Below, piece by piece: positions 47,668 to 57,228 of a stretch of 64,000 nt of DNA; position 1 is the first letter of the stretch; every line of letters starts with the position of its first letter. Location: NCBI RefSeq assembly GCF_041434935.1, contig NZ_CP107964.1:1178001-1242000 (forward strand), in the 5' to 3' direction. The position numbers were made by a program, and so were the translations under genes. The notes under the pieces are model-generated. The model was not told the origin of the DNA. It saw only the letters and a program-made list of their open reading frames with translations, and ran no database searches. The DNA comes from Kitasatospora sp. NBC_00374. Its GTDB lineage: Bacteria > Actinomycetota > Actinomycetes > Streptomycetales > Streptomycetaceae.

Positions 47668-48036
47668 GTGAGGATCGGCAAGAAGGTCAAGCTCGCCGTC
47701 GTAGGAGCCATCGCGGGCGGTGCGCTGTTCGTGTCCACCGCCGAGGCTTCCGCCGCGACCTACGACGGCGGGGCCGTGTGGGCGTACGGCTGCAACGGCT
47801 ACATCATGAAGGACTCGGGCAACTGGGCGTACGCCGCAGTCTCGGGCCCCTGCTACATCAGCATCGACCAAACGAACAAGAACACCGGCGGATGGGCGAA
47901 GCCCGGTGGCTGGTACGGGTACTCCACCGGTGACGCCTACTTCGGCGACGGCGTCCACGGAGTGACCGCCTGCATCACCCCCTTCTCCGACACCAACTTC
48001 TCCTACGAGACCTGCGGACCTCTGGTCTGGCGCTGA
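47668..48036 (+). CDS. Small secreted protein, Cys-containing
   Basis: 122 residues from GTG 47668 (GGAGGG upstream). Signal peptide VKLAVVGAIAGGALFVSTAE with cleavage near ASAATYDGG. The mature ~90-residue part is Tyr/Gly/Trp-rich with four Cys (YGCNGYI, GPCYIS, TACITPF, ETCGPLVW). It has the same layout as the protein at 46959 but low similarity; both could be extracellular lectin-like or inhibitor-like proteins. Unassigned. Confidence 0.7.
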   Translation: MRIGKKVKLAVVGAIAGGALFVSTAEASAATYDGGAVWAYGCNGYIMKDSGNWAYAAVSGPCYISIDQTNKNTGGWAKPGGWYGYSTGDAYFGDGVHGVTACITPFSDTNFSYETCGPLVWR

Positions 48037-48177
48037 CCTCTTCGTGATCGCCCCAGGGCGAGCGGAGGCCGGCGACTGAACCCGAGGTGCCAGTCGCACG
48101 GCGACGCCGGGGCCGAAGGCGTCGGGGCCGGTGGTGCCGACCAAGGCGAACCCTGCGATCGATGCGGGAGACCAGTC

Positions 48178-48220
48178 TGAGGGGCAGTCGAGCGGGACCT
48201 TTCCGCTCGACTGCCCCTCA
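48178..48220. terminator. Perfect 18-bp inverted repeat
   Basis: TGAGGGGCAGTCGAGCGG pairs fully with CCGCTCGACTGCCCCTCA around a 7-nt loop, 140 bp after the secreted-protein stop. It is very stable; a terminator is likely, but such perfect dyads can also be mobile-element ends. Confidence 0.55.
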
Positions 48221-48812
48221 GGGCGCTTTCGACACCTCACCCGGCGTTCAACCCGTACGAGTGCAAGCTGCCCACATTCCGTCGGCTCAGGCGTGTCCGC
48301 CAGTGTTGACCGCGGACAACACACCCGGGCCCATGCCGCTCCTCCCCCGGTTCGGGGCCACAGCGCGGTTGAGATCTCCGACCGCTGCCAACATGCGCCC
48401 GCTCGACCTCTCCCACGTCGTGGCCGAGCCCGGCACCGTCACCTCCGAGGTGCCGCAGCGCAGGTCAGGACCGCGACAACCTGGGTGTGACATTCCACGC
48501 TGAGTGGCGAACGCCATGTGCTCTGGAACGGGCTGCCCGACAGGCACGTCTCTCCACAAACCGAGTGGTCGCGATCTCGACCGATGCAGAAGGACGCCAC
48601 CCACGCCGAGGCAGCAGCCTCAGCCGACGAGCCGGTGTCCAACCCGGCACTGATCGAGCCGTCGACTGAACTACTGGCCATGGCCCCCTGGGCTTGTCGA
48701 ACACCCTGTCATCGCCCCCTGTCAGCGGCGCACAGCTGCGAACGTCTTCCTTGGCCGAGCCCACCAACCAGTGTCGAGCCTGACGCGTGCGCCACCGGTT
48801 CGGGGAACCTAA
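48221..48812. other. No gene recognised; isolated 16-bp motif
   Basis: No reading frame is convincing. GTCGAACACCCTGTCA, the motif that borders the GH1 repeats, occurs at 48696-48711 without GH1 coding sequence beside it. Confidence 0.5.
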
Positions 48813-48959
48813 CTACCCTTCATGGCGCACCCGGTGAGTGGCGATCAGATCGCGGTACCAAGCATACGAGGCCTTGGGGGTGCGCCGCTGCGTCTCGAAG
48901 TCGACGTGGACCAGGCCGAAGCGCTGATGGAACCCCTCGGCCCGTCGAACGCCCTGTCA
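48813..48959 (-). repeat. GH1 3'-end repeat, copy 3, with 16-bp motif
   Basis: The minus strand encodes [20 protein letters not shown] and [17 protein letters not shown], with a stop at 48813. The upstream edge is GTCGAACGCCCTGTCA on the plus strand (48944-48959). It closely matches copy 2, but the 3' flank differs. Confidence 0.8.
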
Positions 48960-49280
48960 TCATATTCGCCTGACAGACTCAGGCCCCGCGGGCGGACCGT
49001 AGCGAGCCGTAGGCCCGGAGGGGCGGGGCGATCGGCACGACCAGGAGCAGCGCGCGCCGAGATGTGCTCCAGGCGGGCTTCTCTGGGTACGGCGCCCCCC
49101 GCCGCACAGCCCGCGCGCTTTCCCACGGGACAACGCTGCCCATACCGTAACGGTGCTCGGTCCCTCCGTGATGGCCTGGGCGGCACTCCACCCTGGCGCA
49201 CACTCACCCCGCTCCGCCCCGGTAGCCGAATCGCCTGCGTAGGCGTGGCCGGGTTGGGTTGTGTCGTCGGCCAGCGCAGT

Positions 49281-49314
49281 CAACTGGCAAGTTCTCATGC
49301 GAGAAGCACAGTTG
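49281..49314. promoter_or_regulatory. Nested dyad upstream of the conflict operon
   Basis: CAACTG (49281-49286) and CAGTTG (49309-49314) enclose TTCTC (49292-49296) and GAGAA (49301-49305). It ends 35 bp before the GTG start of the first operon gene, a sensible operator position. The rest of 48960-49349 shows no gene. Confidence 0.4.
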
Positions 49315-49349
49315 CGGTCGAAGAGGACAGCCGGACGTGTGGGGGCAAC

Positions 49350-50321
49350 GTGGGGATCTCAACCAAGCCGCGTCTGGTCTTCGTGCACGGGATCGGCGGC
49401 CTGCGAGAGACCAGGGCTGAACTGAACGCCTGGCTCAGAGCGCTCGCGGCAGGCCTTCGAGAGGCCGACTATCCCCATCTGGTGTCGAGCCTCACACAGG
49501 GCTGGGCGGTGGAGAATCGCTTCGCGAACTACAGCGATGTCTACCTGCCACAGCAGACCCAGGGCGGCCAGGACGATGCGATGACGGAGGCCGAGACGGC
49601 GATCACGGTCGACCTGCTGACCGAGATCATCGATGCCCGGCTCGCCGACGGGAACGATCTCGAGAAGCATCAGCTGCTGTCCCTACGCCAGCAGTTGCAT
49701 CCCACCGGGCGGGAACAGGGCGTCGGCGATCAGGTCCGGCGCATCTCCTACATCTGTACGTCGTTGCTCAACGTGCCGGTGTTGCGCGAGACCGCTCAAT
49801 GGGCGAGCGGCCGCAGGCTTCTGGCGGATATCTCGCAGGTGGGACGCTATCTCAGCCGCCGCACGGTCCCTGGCACGGACCGGTCCCTCGACCTGCGGGC
49901 GCGCGAGCGGGTGCTGTCGGAGCTGGAGCCCGGCCGGCCGGCCATCGTCGTCGCCCACTCGCTCGGCACCGTGGTGGCGTTGGAGGCCCTCCAGGAGTAC
50001 GGAGGGCTGGTGGCGCTCTTCGTGACTCTGGGGTCGCCCATCGCCACCCCTGCTGTGGTGCTGCCCCGTCTGCGACCTCGGCCGATCCGTGCGCCGGCCA
50101 CGGTGCAGCGCTGGCTGGACTTCTGGGATCACGACGACATCGTCGTTCCCAAGCGGTCGATCGAGAAGTGCATAACGCCCAACGCGGCCGGGGTGAAGCC
50201 GCACAGCGAGCAGGTCAGTTCGGACGGCCTGTGGGTCCACAGTGCCACTACCTACCTCGCGAAACGCAACGTGGCCGGCCGGATCGCCGAGGTGATCGCC
50301 GCCTTGGCAGGGCCCGTATGA
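49350..50321 (+). CDS. Alpha/beta hydrolase, first gene of the VMAP operon
   Basis: 323 residues from GTG 49350; an open frame runs upstream into repeat sequence, but homology starts at RLVFVHGIGGLRETR. The nucleophile elbow is VVAHSLGTVVAL (Ser about 204); a likely acid lies in FWDHDDIVVP, and a His in SDGLWVHSATTYLA. The set resembles PGAP1/lipase-like hydrolases. The stop is inside the next gene's ATG (ATGA), so it is co-translated with the caspase-VMAP protein. It is probably an effector or processing enzyme of the conflict system; substrate unknown. Confidence 0.8.
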   Translation: MGISTKPRLVFVHGIGGLRETRAELNAWLRALAAGLREADYPHLVSSLTQGWAVENRFANYSDVYLPQQTQGGQDDAMTEAETAITVDLLTEIIDARLADGNDLEKHQLLSLRQQLHPTGREQGVGDQVRRISYICTSLLNVPVLRETAQWASGRRLLADISQVGRYLSRRTVPGTDRSLDLRARERVLSELEPGRPAIVVAHSLGTVVALEALQEYGGLVALFVTLGSPIATPAVVLPRLRPRPIRAPATVQRWLDFWDHDDIVVPKRSIEKCITPNAAGVKPHSEQVSSDGLWVHSATTYLAKRNVAGRIAEVIAALAGPV

Positions 50322-52402
50322 CGGCCGGCAGACGGATCCCGGCACGACGGCATGTTCTCGTCGTCGCGACCCAGTGCACAAATCTCGGGCCGGCCAGGGA
50401 ACTTGACGGCCTGCACCGAACCGCGCGTGCTCTGCACACCGCGCTCACCCGCCCTGATATCGGCGGGTGTACGCCAATGCCTCAGCGGGAGTGCGAACTC
50501 TTCCTGACCGGGCGGGAGACGACCCAGCAGGAGGTGGAGGACGCTCTGCGCAAGGCGGCGCAGCGTGCGGGACGGGACCGGGCGACGCTGATTCTCGCCT
50601 TTCTGGGGCACGGTTTCGTTCCCCCGGGCACGGCCGGCCTCTACTACATGGCCTCGAACACCAAGGAGGACGAACTATCGAGTGCCGTCAATGTGAGTGA
50701 CTTTCTCGTGCAGTCGCTTGCCCAGAACGGGGTGGACGGCCTGATCGGCCTGGTCGACACATGCCACGCAGCGGCGGCGGCGCCGAACATGAAGGATGTG
50801 GTCGCCGGCATTCGCGAGGGGCAGACCCGGCTGGGGCTGTTGATGGCAGCCGGCACGCACCAGCCCGCTCATGGCCTTTCCTTCAGTCGGGAGTTGACAG
50901 CCCTGCTGCAGAGCGGGGTTGCGGGAGGTACGGCCGTTGTCGACCTGGCCTCGGCCAAGTATCACCTGCGCAAGAAGGTGATCTGCCAGGACACCGGCCA
51001 GCTGAGCTTCGACGGCTGCACCAACGCCAGGGAGGAGCTGTGGCTGGCACACAACAGACAGTACGCACGGCGAGGCACGCTCGGCCCCATCGCCGAGGAG
51101 GAACTCCAGGGGGCGTTGGCGGGATGGCAGGAGGCCCGTCCGGAGGTCCCCGGCAGCCACACAGCGCTCCTCGAGCTGAAGGAGAAGGCCGCGGCCGATC
51201 CCTCCGCCGCCGCCGCCCATGTGCACGAGGTGGCCGACAGCCTGCTGACCGGACTCGAGGCGATCGAACTCGTAGGTCGGTGGGCGGGCCCAAGGCTCAA
51301 GACGAAGGAGCTCCGGCGCGCGGCGCATGCCCTCCGGTCGCCGACCGGCGCACCGTGGAACGTGCCGGATAGCACCGGAACCGATTTGCTCCGCGACCTG
51401 GTCGAGTTCGCGGCTCTGCGGATGCGGACCATCGGAGAGAGCGCCACCGCGCCGCTGTGCCGGTTGCTGGTCGCGATCGGCCGCGAGACCGAGTCCGACG
51501 TCAACGATTCCGCGGTCCAGGAGTGGGCCACCACGGTGGGAAGCACCATCGAACTGAACGACGCCGTCCAGCAGTACCTGCCGGCGCAGGCCGCCGACTC
51601 CGTTCGGCTCATCATCAGCTTGCATGCAGCGCGCAGCACCGACTGGCCCGACATGCTCGATGTGTGGCTGTGGGACGGCAGCGAACAGCCACCCCACCGC
51701 GAGATCCGGTGCGAACCTCACCGGAGCGGCGTCGAGCAGGCCGTGGCCGAGGCGCTCCGCTGGTCGGAACCGCTGGCTCGTGACCGCCGCACCGAGCTGC
51801 GCGGAGTGGATGTCGTACTCCCGACCCACCTGCTTGCGACCTGGGAGCCCGAGCAGGTGCGGACAGGGCTGTACCTGCTGGGCGTGCACCACGATGTCGT
51901 GGTGCGATGGACCGGTCGCCTCCACGGGTCGAACGGGTTGTCGGACCCATCGGTCATCAACAAGCACGCCCGCAAGCAGCTCGTCAGGATGGCGGCGGAG
52001 TCGGGGGCAGCTCCCGTCGACTGGCTGACCGAGGCCGACACCAGGCAGGGGCCCGCGCTGCGGCAGCGCCTGCTCGTGGGCGGTTACGAACGCGCAATCG
52101 GCATCGACCACCGTCCGGGCGACCTCGGAGATCTGCTGGAAGCCCTCCTCACCTACACACCCATCGTGTTGTGGCCGACGGGAAAGAGATTTCCCGAGGA
52201 GCACCGCAGTTGCCTCACCTCCTCCTGGGACGTCCTGCCCGCCGGGTTCCTGGATGCCTATCGCCGACGCTGGCGTGCCGAGACCGACGAGCACACCTCG
52301 GAACCGCTGGCCGACCTCCGAGCGGTCTGGCACGACCTGGAGTGGCTTGAGTTCTGTGATCTGTTCGAGGAACGCCGTACCACCGACCACTGGAGCACGT
52401 GA
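50318..52402 (+). CDS. Caspase-like protease fused to VMAP middle and C-terminal regions
   Basis: 694 residues. N-terminal caspase-fold domain (about 8-245): ILAFLGHGF with catalytic His 98 and LIGLVDTCHAAAA with catalytic Cys 149. Then a helical middle region (about 290-470) and a C-terminal domain (about 475-690: LLATWEPEQVRTGLYLLGVH, VVVRWTGRL, FPEEHRSCLTSSWDV, AYRRRWRAE) with the features of the vWA-MoxR-associated protein (VMAP) C-terminal domain. In published conflict systems VMAP links the MoxR/vWA switch to a variable effector such as a caspase. It overlaps both neighbours (4 bp and 1 bp). Confidence 0.82.
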   Translation: MTAGRRIPARRHVLVVATQCTNLGPARELDGLHRTARALHTALTRPDIGGCTPMPQRECELFLTGRETTQQEVEDALRKAAQRAGRDRATLILAFLGHGFVPPGTAGLYYMASNTKEDELSSAVNVSDFLVQSLAQNGVDGLIGLVDTCHAAAAAPNMKDVVAGIREGQTRLGLLMAAGTHQPAHGLSFSRELTALLQSGVAGGTAVVDLASAKYHLRKKVICQDTGQLSFDGCTNAREELWLAHNRQYARRGTLGPIAEEELQGALAGWQEARPEVPGSHTALLELKEKAAADPSAAAAHVHEVADSLLTGLEAIELVGRWAGPRLKTKELRRAAHALRSPTGAPWNVPDSTGTDLLRDLVEFAALRMRTIGESATAPLCRLLVAIGRETESDVNDSAVQEWATTVGSTIELNDAVQQYLPAQAADSVRLIISLHAARSTDWPDMLDVWLWDGSEQPPHREIRCEPHRSGVEQAVAEALRWSEPLARDRRTELRGVDVVLPTHLLATWEPEQVRTGLYLLGVHHDVVVRWTGRLHGSNGLSDPSVINKHARKQLVRMAAESGAAPVDWLTEADTRQGPALRQRLLVGGYERAIGIDHRPGDLGDLLEALLTYTPIVLWPTGKRFPEEHRSCLTSSWDVLPAGFLDAYRRRWRAETDEHTSEPLADLRAVWHDLEWLEFCDLFEERRTTDHWST

Positions 52403-53346
52403 TGTCCTGGAACACCTACTACGTCGGTGACGGCATTCCCCGTGATGTCGTGCTGGCGGATCCCCCGCCGTGGCGGACCTTTCCTCGGCGCCCGCTCGAC
52501 CAGCAGTACCGCCCCCCTGAGGGCCTGGCCGAGGCGGTCAATGCAGCCCTCTATCTTCGGCGCCCGCTGCTGATCACCGGGTCCGCCGGGTCGGGCAAGT
52601 CGACCGTGATCGAACAGGTCGCGGCGGAACTGAAGCTGGGCCCGGTCCTGCGCTGGCACCTCACCTCGCGGAGCACCCTCGCCGATGCGCTGTGCCGGTA
52701 CGACGCCCTCGGCCGCATCCACGCCCAACGACTCCACCGCACGGACGAGTCGGAACCGGCCGGCGAGGACGACATCGCGCCGTTCCTGCAGTTGGGGCCG
52801 CTGGGGACGGCTCTCGTACCTTCGGACCGGCCACGGGCCCTGCTGATCGACGAGGTGGACAAGAGCGATCTCGACCTCCCGAGCGACCTGCTCGACGTGC
52901 TCGAACGCGGCGAGTTCGAGGTGCCCGAGCTGGTTCGGTACAGCCGGAGCCGGGTGATGGTCAGGGAGTGGGGAAGCGACCGGTACCGGCCGATCGAACG
53001 AGGCCGGGTGCAGTGCACCGAGTTCCCGTTCATCGTGATGACCAGCAACGGCGAGCGGGACTTCCCCCCGCCCTTCCTGCGCCGCTGCATCCGGTACCGG
53101 ATGCCCAGGCCGACCGACGCGATGCTGCGGCAGGTGGTCATCGCCCATCTCGGCTGCGCGGTCCTGGACGGGAGTCCGGTCGCCGACCTGATCGAGTCGT
53201 TCGCCAGGCGGGTGCAGTGTGGCGAGAACCTGGCTGTCGATCAACTTCTCAATGCCGCACGCCTACTGACCGATCCACAGTCCCCGTCCGGAGACCTGCG
53301 CGAGAGGCTTGTCGACCTGCTCACGCGTGAGCTCACCAGTGACTGA
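52402..53346 (+). CDS. MoxR-type AAA+ ATPase
   Basis: 314 residues from ATG 52402 (TGATG overlap; GTG at 52399 also possible). Walker A ITGSAGSGKST (58-68), Walker B RALLIDEVDKSD (145-156), sensor 1 region FIVMTSNGERDFPPPFLRRC, and a C-terminal lid. MoxR ATPases act as chaperone-like remodellers together with vWA-domain partners; the partner is encoded next with an 8-bp overlap. In the ternary systems it would gate activation of the caspase protein. Confidence 0.88.
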   Translation: MSWNTYYVGDGIPRDVVLADPPPWRTFPRRPLDQQYRPPEGLAEAVNAALYLRRPLLITGSAGSGKSTVIEQVAAELKLGPVLRWHLTSRSTLADALCRYDALGRIHAQRLHRTDESEPAGEDDIAPFLQLGPLGTALVPSDRPRALLIDEVDKSDLDLPSDLLDVLERGEFEVPELVRYSRSRVMVREWGSDRYRPIERGRVQCTEFPFIVMTSNGERDFPPPFLRRCIRYRMPRPTDAMLRQVVIAHLGCAVLDGSPVADLIESFARRVQCGENLAVDQLLNAARLLTDPQSPSGDLRERLVDLLTRELTSD

Positions 53347-56300
53347 CCCACTGGCCGACCCACTGGCGCAGCTCGTCCGCGCCCTCGACAGGCTGCCCGG
53401 CGACACGGACGCCACCACCATCGCCGAGATTCTGTGGCTTGCCGCCCACTCCGAAGGACCGGACCCCGGCAAGGAGACCACCAGCTCCAACGAGCGATTC
53501 GAGGAGGACGAGGCAGCCGACAGTCCCGCGCCACAGCGCACCTCGCCGTCGGCCGGGCGGCACGCCGAAGCGTCAGCGAATCTGTACGAGCGGCCACCAG
53601 CGCAACTGCCGACCCGGCCTGTTTCGGTGCCGCGTGCCCAGGCCTTGCCACGCAGCCTGGAGGTCGCGCGCGCCCTGCGCCCACTGAAGCGGCGATGGCG
53701 GGCCGGCACCCTGACGGATCTCGACATCGACGCCACCGTGGACGGATTCGCCCGCAGCGGCGAGCTGCTGCCGGTTTTCACTCCGAAACCGGAGCGCTGG
53801 TTCGAAACACTCCTGATCGTCGACCGGTCACCGTCGATGACGGTGTGGCAGGAGACCGCCGCCGAACTCAGAGCCCTGCTCTCCGGCCTCGGGGCCTTTC
53901 GGCGACTGCGCTCGCTCACGCTGTCCTTCGACGGGCCCACGGCCGAGCTCTGCGATCATCAGGGCCGACCCGCCGACCGGCCCTCCGCAGTCGATGGTCG
54001 GACCCTGATCCTGGTCCTGTCGGACTGCACCGATCCCGGATGGCGGGCCCCCGGCGTCTGGCAGCTGCTGAGGCGGTGGGCCGAAACCACCCCCACCGCC
54101 TTGGTCAACCCGTTGCCCACCAAACTCTGGCCGCTGACCGGCCTCGATCTCCCGGCCGTGCGGGCCAAGGCAGCCACACCGGGGGCGCGCAACACCGCGT
54201 TGGCCTTCGAGCTGCCGTTGCTCCTGCGAATGCGCCCAAGCGACGGCGGGAGCTGGATCCCGGTTCCGGTGGTGTCGCTGGTCCCGTACTCGTTCGACCG
54301 CTGGGCCCGAACCATGATGAGGGGCGACCCGGACGGCTGCGAAGCTGTGCTGGTCCCGGAGCAGGGCCGTCTGCCTGTGCCCCCCCGGCCGGTCCGCAGC
54401 GCGGGTGTCGACCCCGTCGGCGCCTTTCTGCGCACCGCCTCCCCCAACGCCGTACGTCTCGCCGTCCTCTGCGCTGCCTTCCAGCGCCTGAGCCTCCCCT
54501 TGCTCCATCTGATCCGGCAGACGCTCGTCCCGGAGGGAAACGTCGGAGATGTCGCCGAGTTCCTCAACAGCAAGCTGCTGGTGACGGAGGAGGACGAGCG
54601 GGAGATCTGCTTCTCCTTCCACCACGAGGCCCGCCGGCAACTCGCGTCGAGGCTCATCAGGAACGACGTCTGGCGGATCAACGCGGCGCTCAGCCGCTAT
54701 GTGGCCTCCCACGCCAGCACAGCGTCGACGTTCGAGGCCGCCCTGTGCGACGACAGCATCCCCGAGCTGCCGGAAGATCTTCAGCCGTTTGCTCGGGCAT
54801 CCATGGACACCCTGCGGCTTCTCGGCGTCGACACTGCGCGGCCCCGGGTTGAAGCGGACATCCCGGCCGCCGGTGCTCTCCGATCCCTGGCGTCCGGCCG
54901 GGCCGGAGCCGCACTGAGCGGTGGCGCACACGAACTGCCGCATCCTGTCCCCGCTCCGACAGCAAGAGACGCGAAGAGCTCCACCCACTCCCCCTACATC
55001 ACGGTGGTCACCAGTGCACTCAGCTTCGAGCTGACGGTCGCCCGGGTCGACGAACAGCTGGACGCCTGGCTCAAGCTCGAGGGATACGACCTGCCCCCCA
55101 CCAGCCGTGAGGCCGGGCCGGCCCGCTATCGCCTGGCGAACCGGGTCCACCTCGACAGGGACTCCGGAGAGCTCTCCGGCGGCGACGGACGGTACATGCG
55201 CCGACGGCTTCGTACACCCGCCCCGGCCGGCACCCATCAGCTCACGCTCGTCGTCGCCGGCAGCACCCGCGGACCGGTCTGGGTCAGGATCGAATCGGAG
55301 CACCTGGCCACCGTCCAGGGGGGGCGAAGTCCCGCGCGGCCTCCGGTCCCGGAGCTTGTCCGTACCTTGCTCCCGGTGCTCGGCGCCACCGACGGTACGG
55401 CTGAGGTGCACGTCACTCCACGGGTCGTCACCGTGGACGAGGTCAACCGCGTCATCGCCGAGTTGTGCGATCCTGCGCGCCGGCTGCCCGTGGTCGTTGC
55501 AAGCGTTCCTCCTGGTGCGGCTCTCGCGGACTGGCTCGACGCCGTCGTCCGACCACTGATGCGTCAGCTGGCCGGGCTGGCAGTGCTGTATGTCCTCGAT
55601 CCACCCGCCCAGCGCGTGTTCAACACTTCGCTGGAATACCACAAGGTGTACGGCGGAGCAGTGCGTACGTACCTCCGGGCCGTCGACCCGGCCTCCCGGC
55701 AGGACGGCCTCGAGCACCCGGTCCTGCCCCGCCATCGGATCGAGGAAGACGTGCGAAGGGCCGCAGCTCTCCTGGCCCGTGAGCCGCGTCACCGGGCAGC
55801 GATCCGCCCGTTGCCGGACGTCCTTGCCGAAGTCCCGGTCCTACGCGTACGCATCGGGGAGGAGAGACAGGAATCGGACAGCCCGAACGGCGCCCCGGAC
55901 GATGAACAGCAGCGCCGGGCCGACGAACTGAGCAGGCTCCGCGCCGGCCTTCGCCGATCCCGTCGCCGGGAGCAGTCCCTGCTTGCCGAGACGGCCGGGC
56001 AGTCGGAGGCGCTTCGCCGGGTCAGTGCTCAGGTCCGCGTCCTGACAGGCCGGCTGCACCTGGCAGCCGGGCTACAGTCGAGCGACCCGGCTGACGGGGT
56101 CGCCGGGAGCCGGGCCGGATCGGACACCGAGCCCGCGAGCTTCGCCGAACTGCTTGGCAGGCTGAGCGAGTTCCCGCTACTGGAGTTCACCGGTGACCAG
56201 AAGGAGGCGCTCGCGCTCGACGGCCAGGTCCCCGGCAACGGATGGGCGCGTCTGACCTGGGATGGGCTGACGTCCCTTCAGGAGTACGCCGAAGCGGCTG

Positions 56301-56614
56301 TGCGCGGCGAGGCACCCGGCGACTTCAAGCAGTGGTGCGAGCACACCCCGCCCGGTTGCCAGCCCTTCCCGCCGCGCAAGGCGGTCCGGGGCGAGTCCCG
56401 TACGGTCGAGAGCCACAGCAAGTGGAAGCGCGAGCGGATGCTCCCGGTGCCGGAGTCCGTGGACTCCTCCCGGCGCGCGTTCATGGGCGCACACCTGCGA
56501 ATCGGCGCTGGGCGTACGGCACCCCGGCTGCACTACCTCGACGACTGCTCCGGTAGCGGCCGGATCTACATCGGCTACATCGGCCTGCATCTCACCAACA
56601 CCCGGACAAACTGA
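53339..56614 (+). CDS. SAV_2336-type vWA protein of the VMAP-MoxR system
   Basis: 1091 residues from GTG 53339. N-terminal SAV_2336-like region (about 1-45, QLVRALDRLPGDTDATTIAE; and about 100-150). vWA domain from about 155 with the MIDAS motif LIVDRSPSMTVW (D162-x-S-x-S). A helical region follows (about 360-500), a DSR-like segment (LTVARVDEQLDAWLKLEGYD), a coiled coil (about 860-905) and a C-terminal domain (LLEFTGDQKEALALDGQVPG, WCEHTPPGCQPFPPRKAVRG). The metal-dependent vWA domain should recruit MoxR; the C-terminal part may be the sensor or a second effector. Last gene of the operon. Confidence 0.82.
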   Translation: MTDPLADPLAQLVRALDRLPGDTDATTIAEILWLAAHSEGPDPGKETTSSNERFEEDEAADSPAPQRTSPSAGRHAEASANLYERPPAQLPTRPVSVPRAQALPRSLEVARALRPLKRRWRAGTLTDLDIDATVDGFARSGELLPVFTPKPERWFETLLIVDRSPSMTVWQETAAELRALLSGLGAFRRLRSLTLSFDGPTAELCDHQGRPADRPSAVDGRTLILVLSDCTDPGWRAPGVWQLLRRWAETTPTALVNPLPTKLWPLTGLDLPAVRAKAATPGARNTALAFELPLLLRMRPSDGGSWIPVPVVSLVPYSFDRWARTMMRGDPDGCEAVLVPEQGRLPVPPRPVRSAGVDPVGAFLRTASPNAVRLAVLCAAFQRLSLPLLHLIRQTLVPEGNVGDVAEFLNSKLLVTEEDEREICFSFHHEARRQLASRLIRNDVWRINAALSRYVASHASTASTFEAALCDDSIPELPEDLQPFARASMDTLRLLGVDTARPRVEADIPAAGALRSLASGRAGAALSGGAHELPHPVPAPTARDAKSSTHSPYITVVTSALSFELTVARVDEQLDAWLKLEGYDLPPTSREAGPARYRLANRVHLDRDSGELSGGDGRYMRRRLRTPAPAGTHQLTLVVAGSTRGPVWVRIESEHLATVQGGRSPARPPVPELVRTLLPVLGATDGTAEVHVTPRVVTVDEVNRVIAELCDPARRLPVVVASVPPGAALADWLDAVVRPLMRQLAGLAVLYVLDPPAQRVFNTSLEYHKVYGGAVRTYLRAVDPASRQDGLEHPVLPRHRIEEDVRRAAALLAREPRHRAAIRPLPDVLAEVPVLRVRIGEERQESDSPNGAPDDEQQRRADELSRLRAGLRRSRRREQSLLAETAGQSEALRRVSAQVRVLTGRLHLAAGLQSSDPADGVAGSRAGSDTEPASFAELLGRLSEFPLLEFTGDQKEALALDGQVPGNGWARLTWDGLTSLQEYAEAAVRGEAPGDFKQWCEHTPPGCQPFPPRKAVRGESRTVESHSKWKRERMLPVPESVDSSRRAFMGAHLRIGAGRTAPRLHYLDDCSGSGRIYIGYIGLHLTNTRTN

Positions 56615-56664
56615 GGACGCCTCAGGCAGCGCGGCCACACCTGCCATGGTGCACTGCCCGCCGG

Positions 56665-56900
56665 ATTCTTGACTCTGGTCTCCAGCCGACCGGCGACCTG
56701 GTCTTCGTGGCGGGCACGTACAGGGAGTCCATCGCGCGACCGGGAAGACCGGCGCCGCGCGGTTCGTGCAGATATGGCACGTCGAGGAAGGTGCGGCCAC
56801 GCGGTTCGAGACCGTCTTCGACACCCACTCCATTCGGGAAGCCGCCCAGGAGCCCCCTGTTGCAGGAAGCCGGTACCCCTCTCCTGAGGCAGCGGAGGGG
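56665..56900 (+). pseudogene. NTF2/SnoaL-like protein remnant
   Basis: Pieces in two frames, TGDLVFVAGTYRESIA and then RFVQIWHVEEGAATRFETVF with DTHSIREAAQE, form the C-terminal half of a SnoaL-like protein (DLVFVHGTFRES...RVVQIWRVxDGxxxxxESLFDTxxIxEA). A frameshift near 56745 and loss of the N-terminus make it non-functional. The rest of 56615-57228 shows nothing recognisable. Confidence 0.55.
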
Positions 56901-57228
56901 ACACCGGGGACGTTCCACGTCGCGGATCGCCTGCGGAGAGAGTCGGGCGACCGCTGATCCCGCGCCGTCGACCCTCCGGTTGCCCTCGTCCATCCGCAGC
57001 CCGGGACTTGTCGACACGGAACGGCCCCTTGCGCTCCGGTGATCGTGGAGACCGTCTCCTTGCTGGTCGCCATGCCGACCGGCATACCCTCGCCCCGGCT
57101 CCTTCTCACCCGGCCCGCCACGACCCTGGCCATCACGTAATGCAACCGGACGCCCCGCGAGAACGCCGCGGCCCTACCCTGGAGACCCAGGACCAGTTCT
57201 TTCAAGGGGCGGAGGCGGAACGCGGGTG

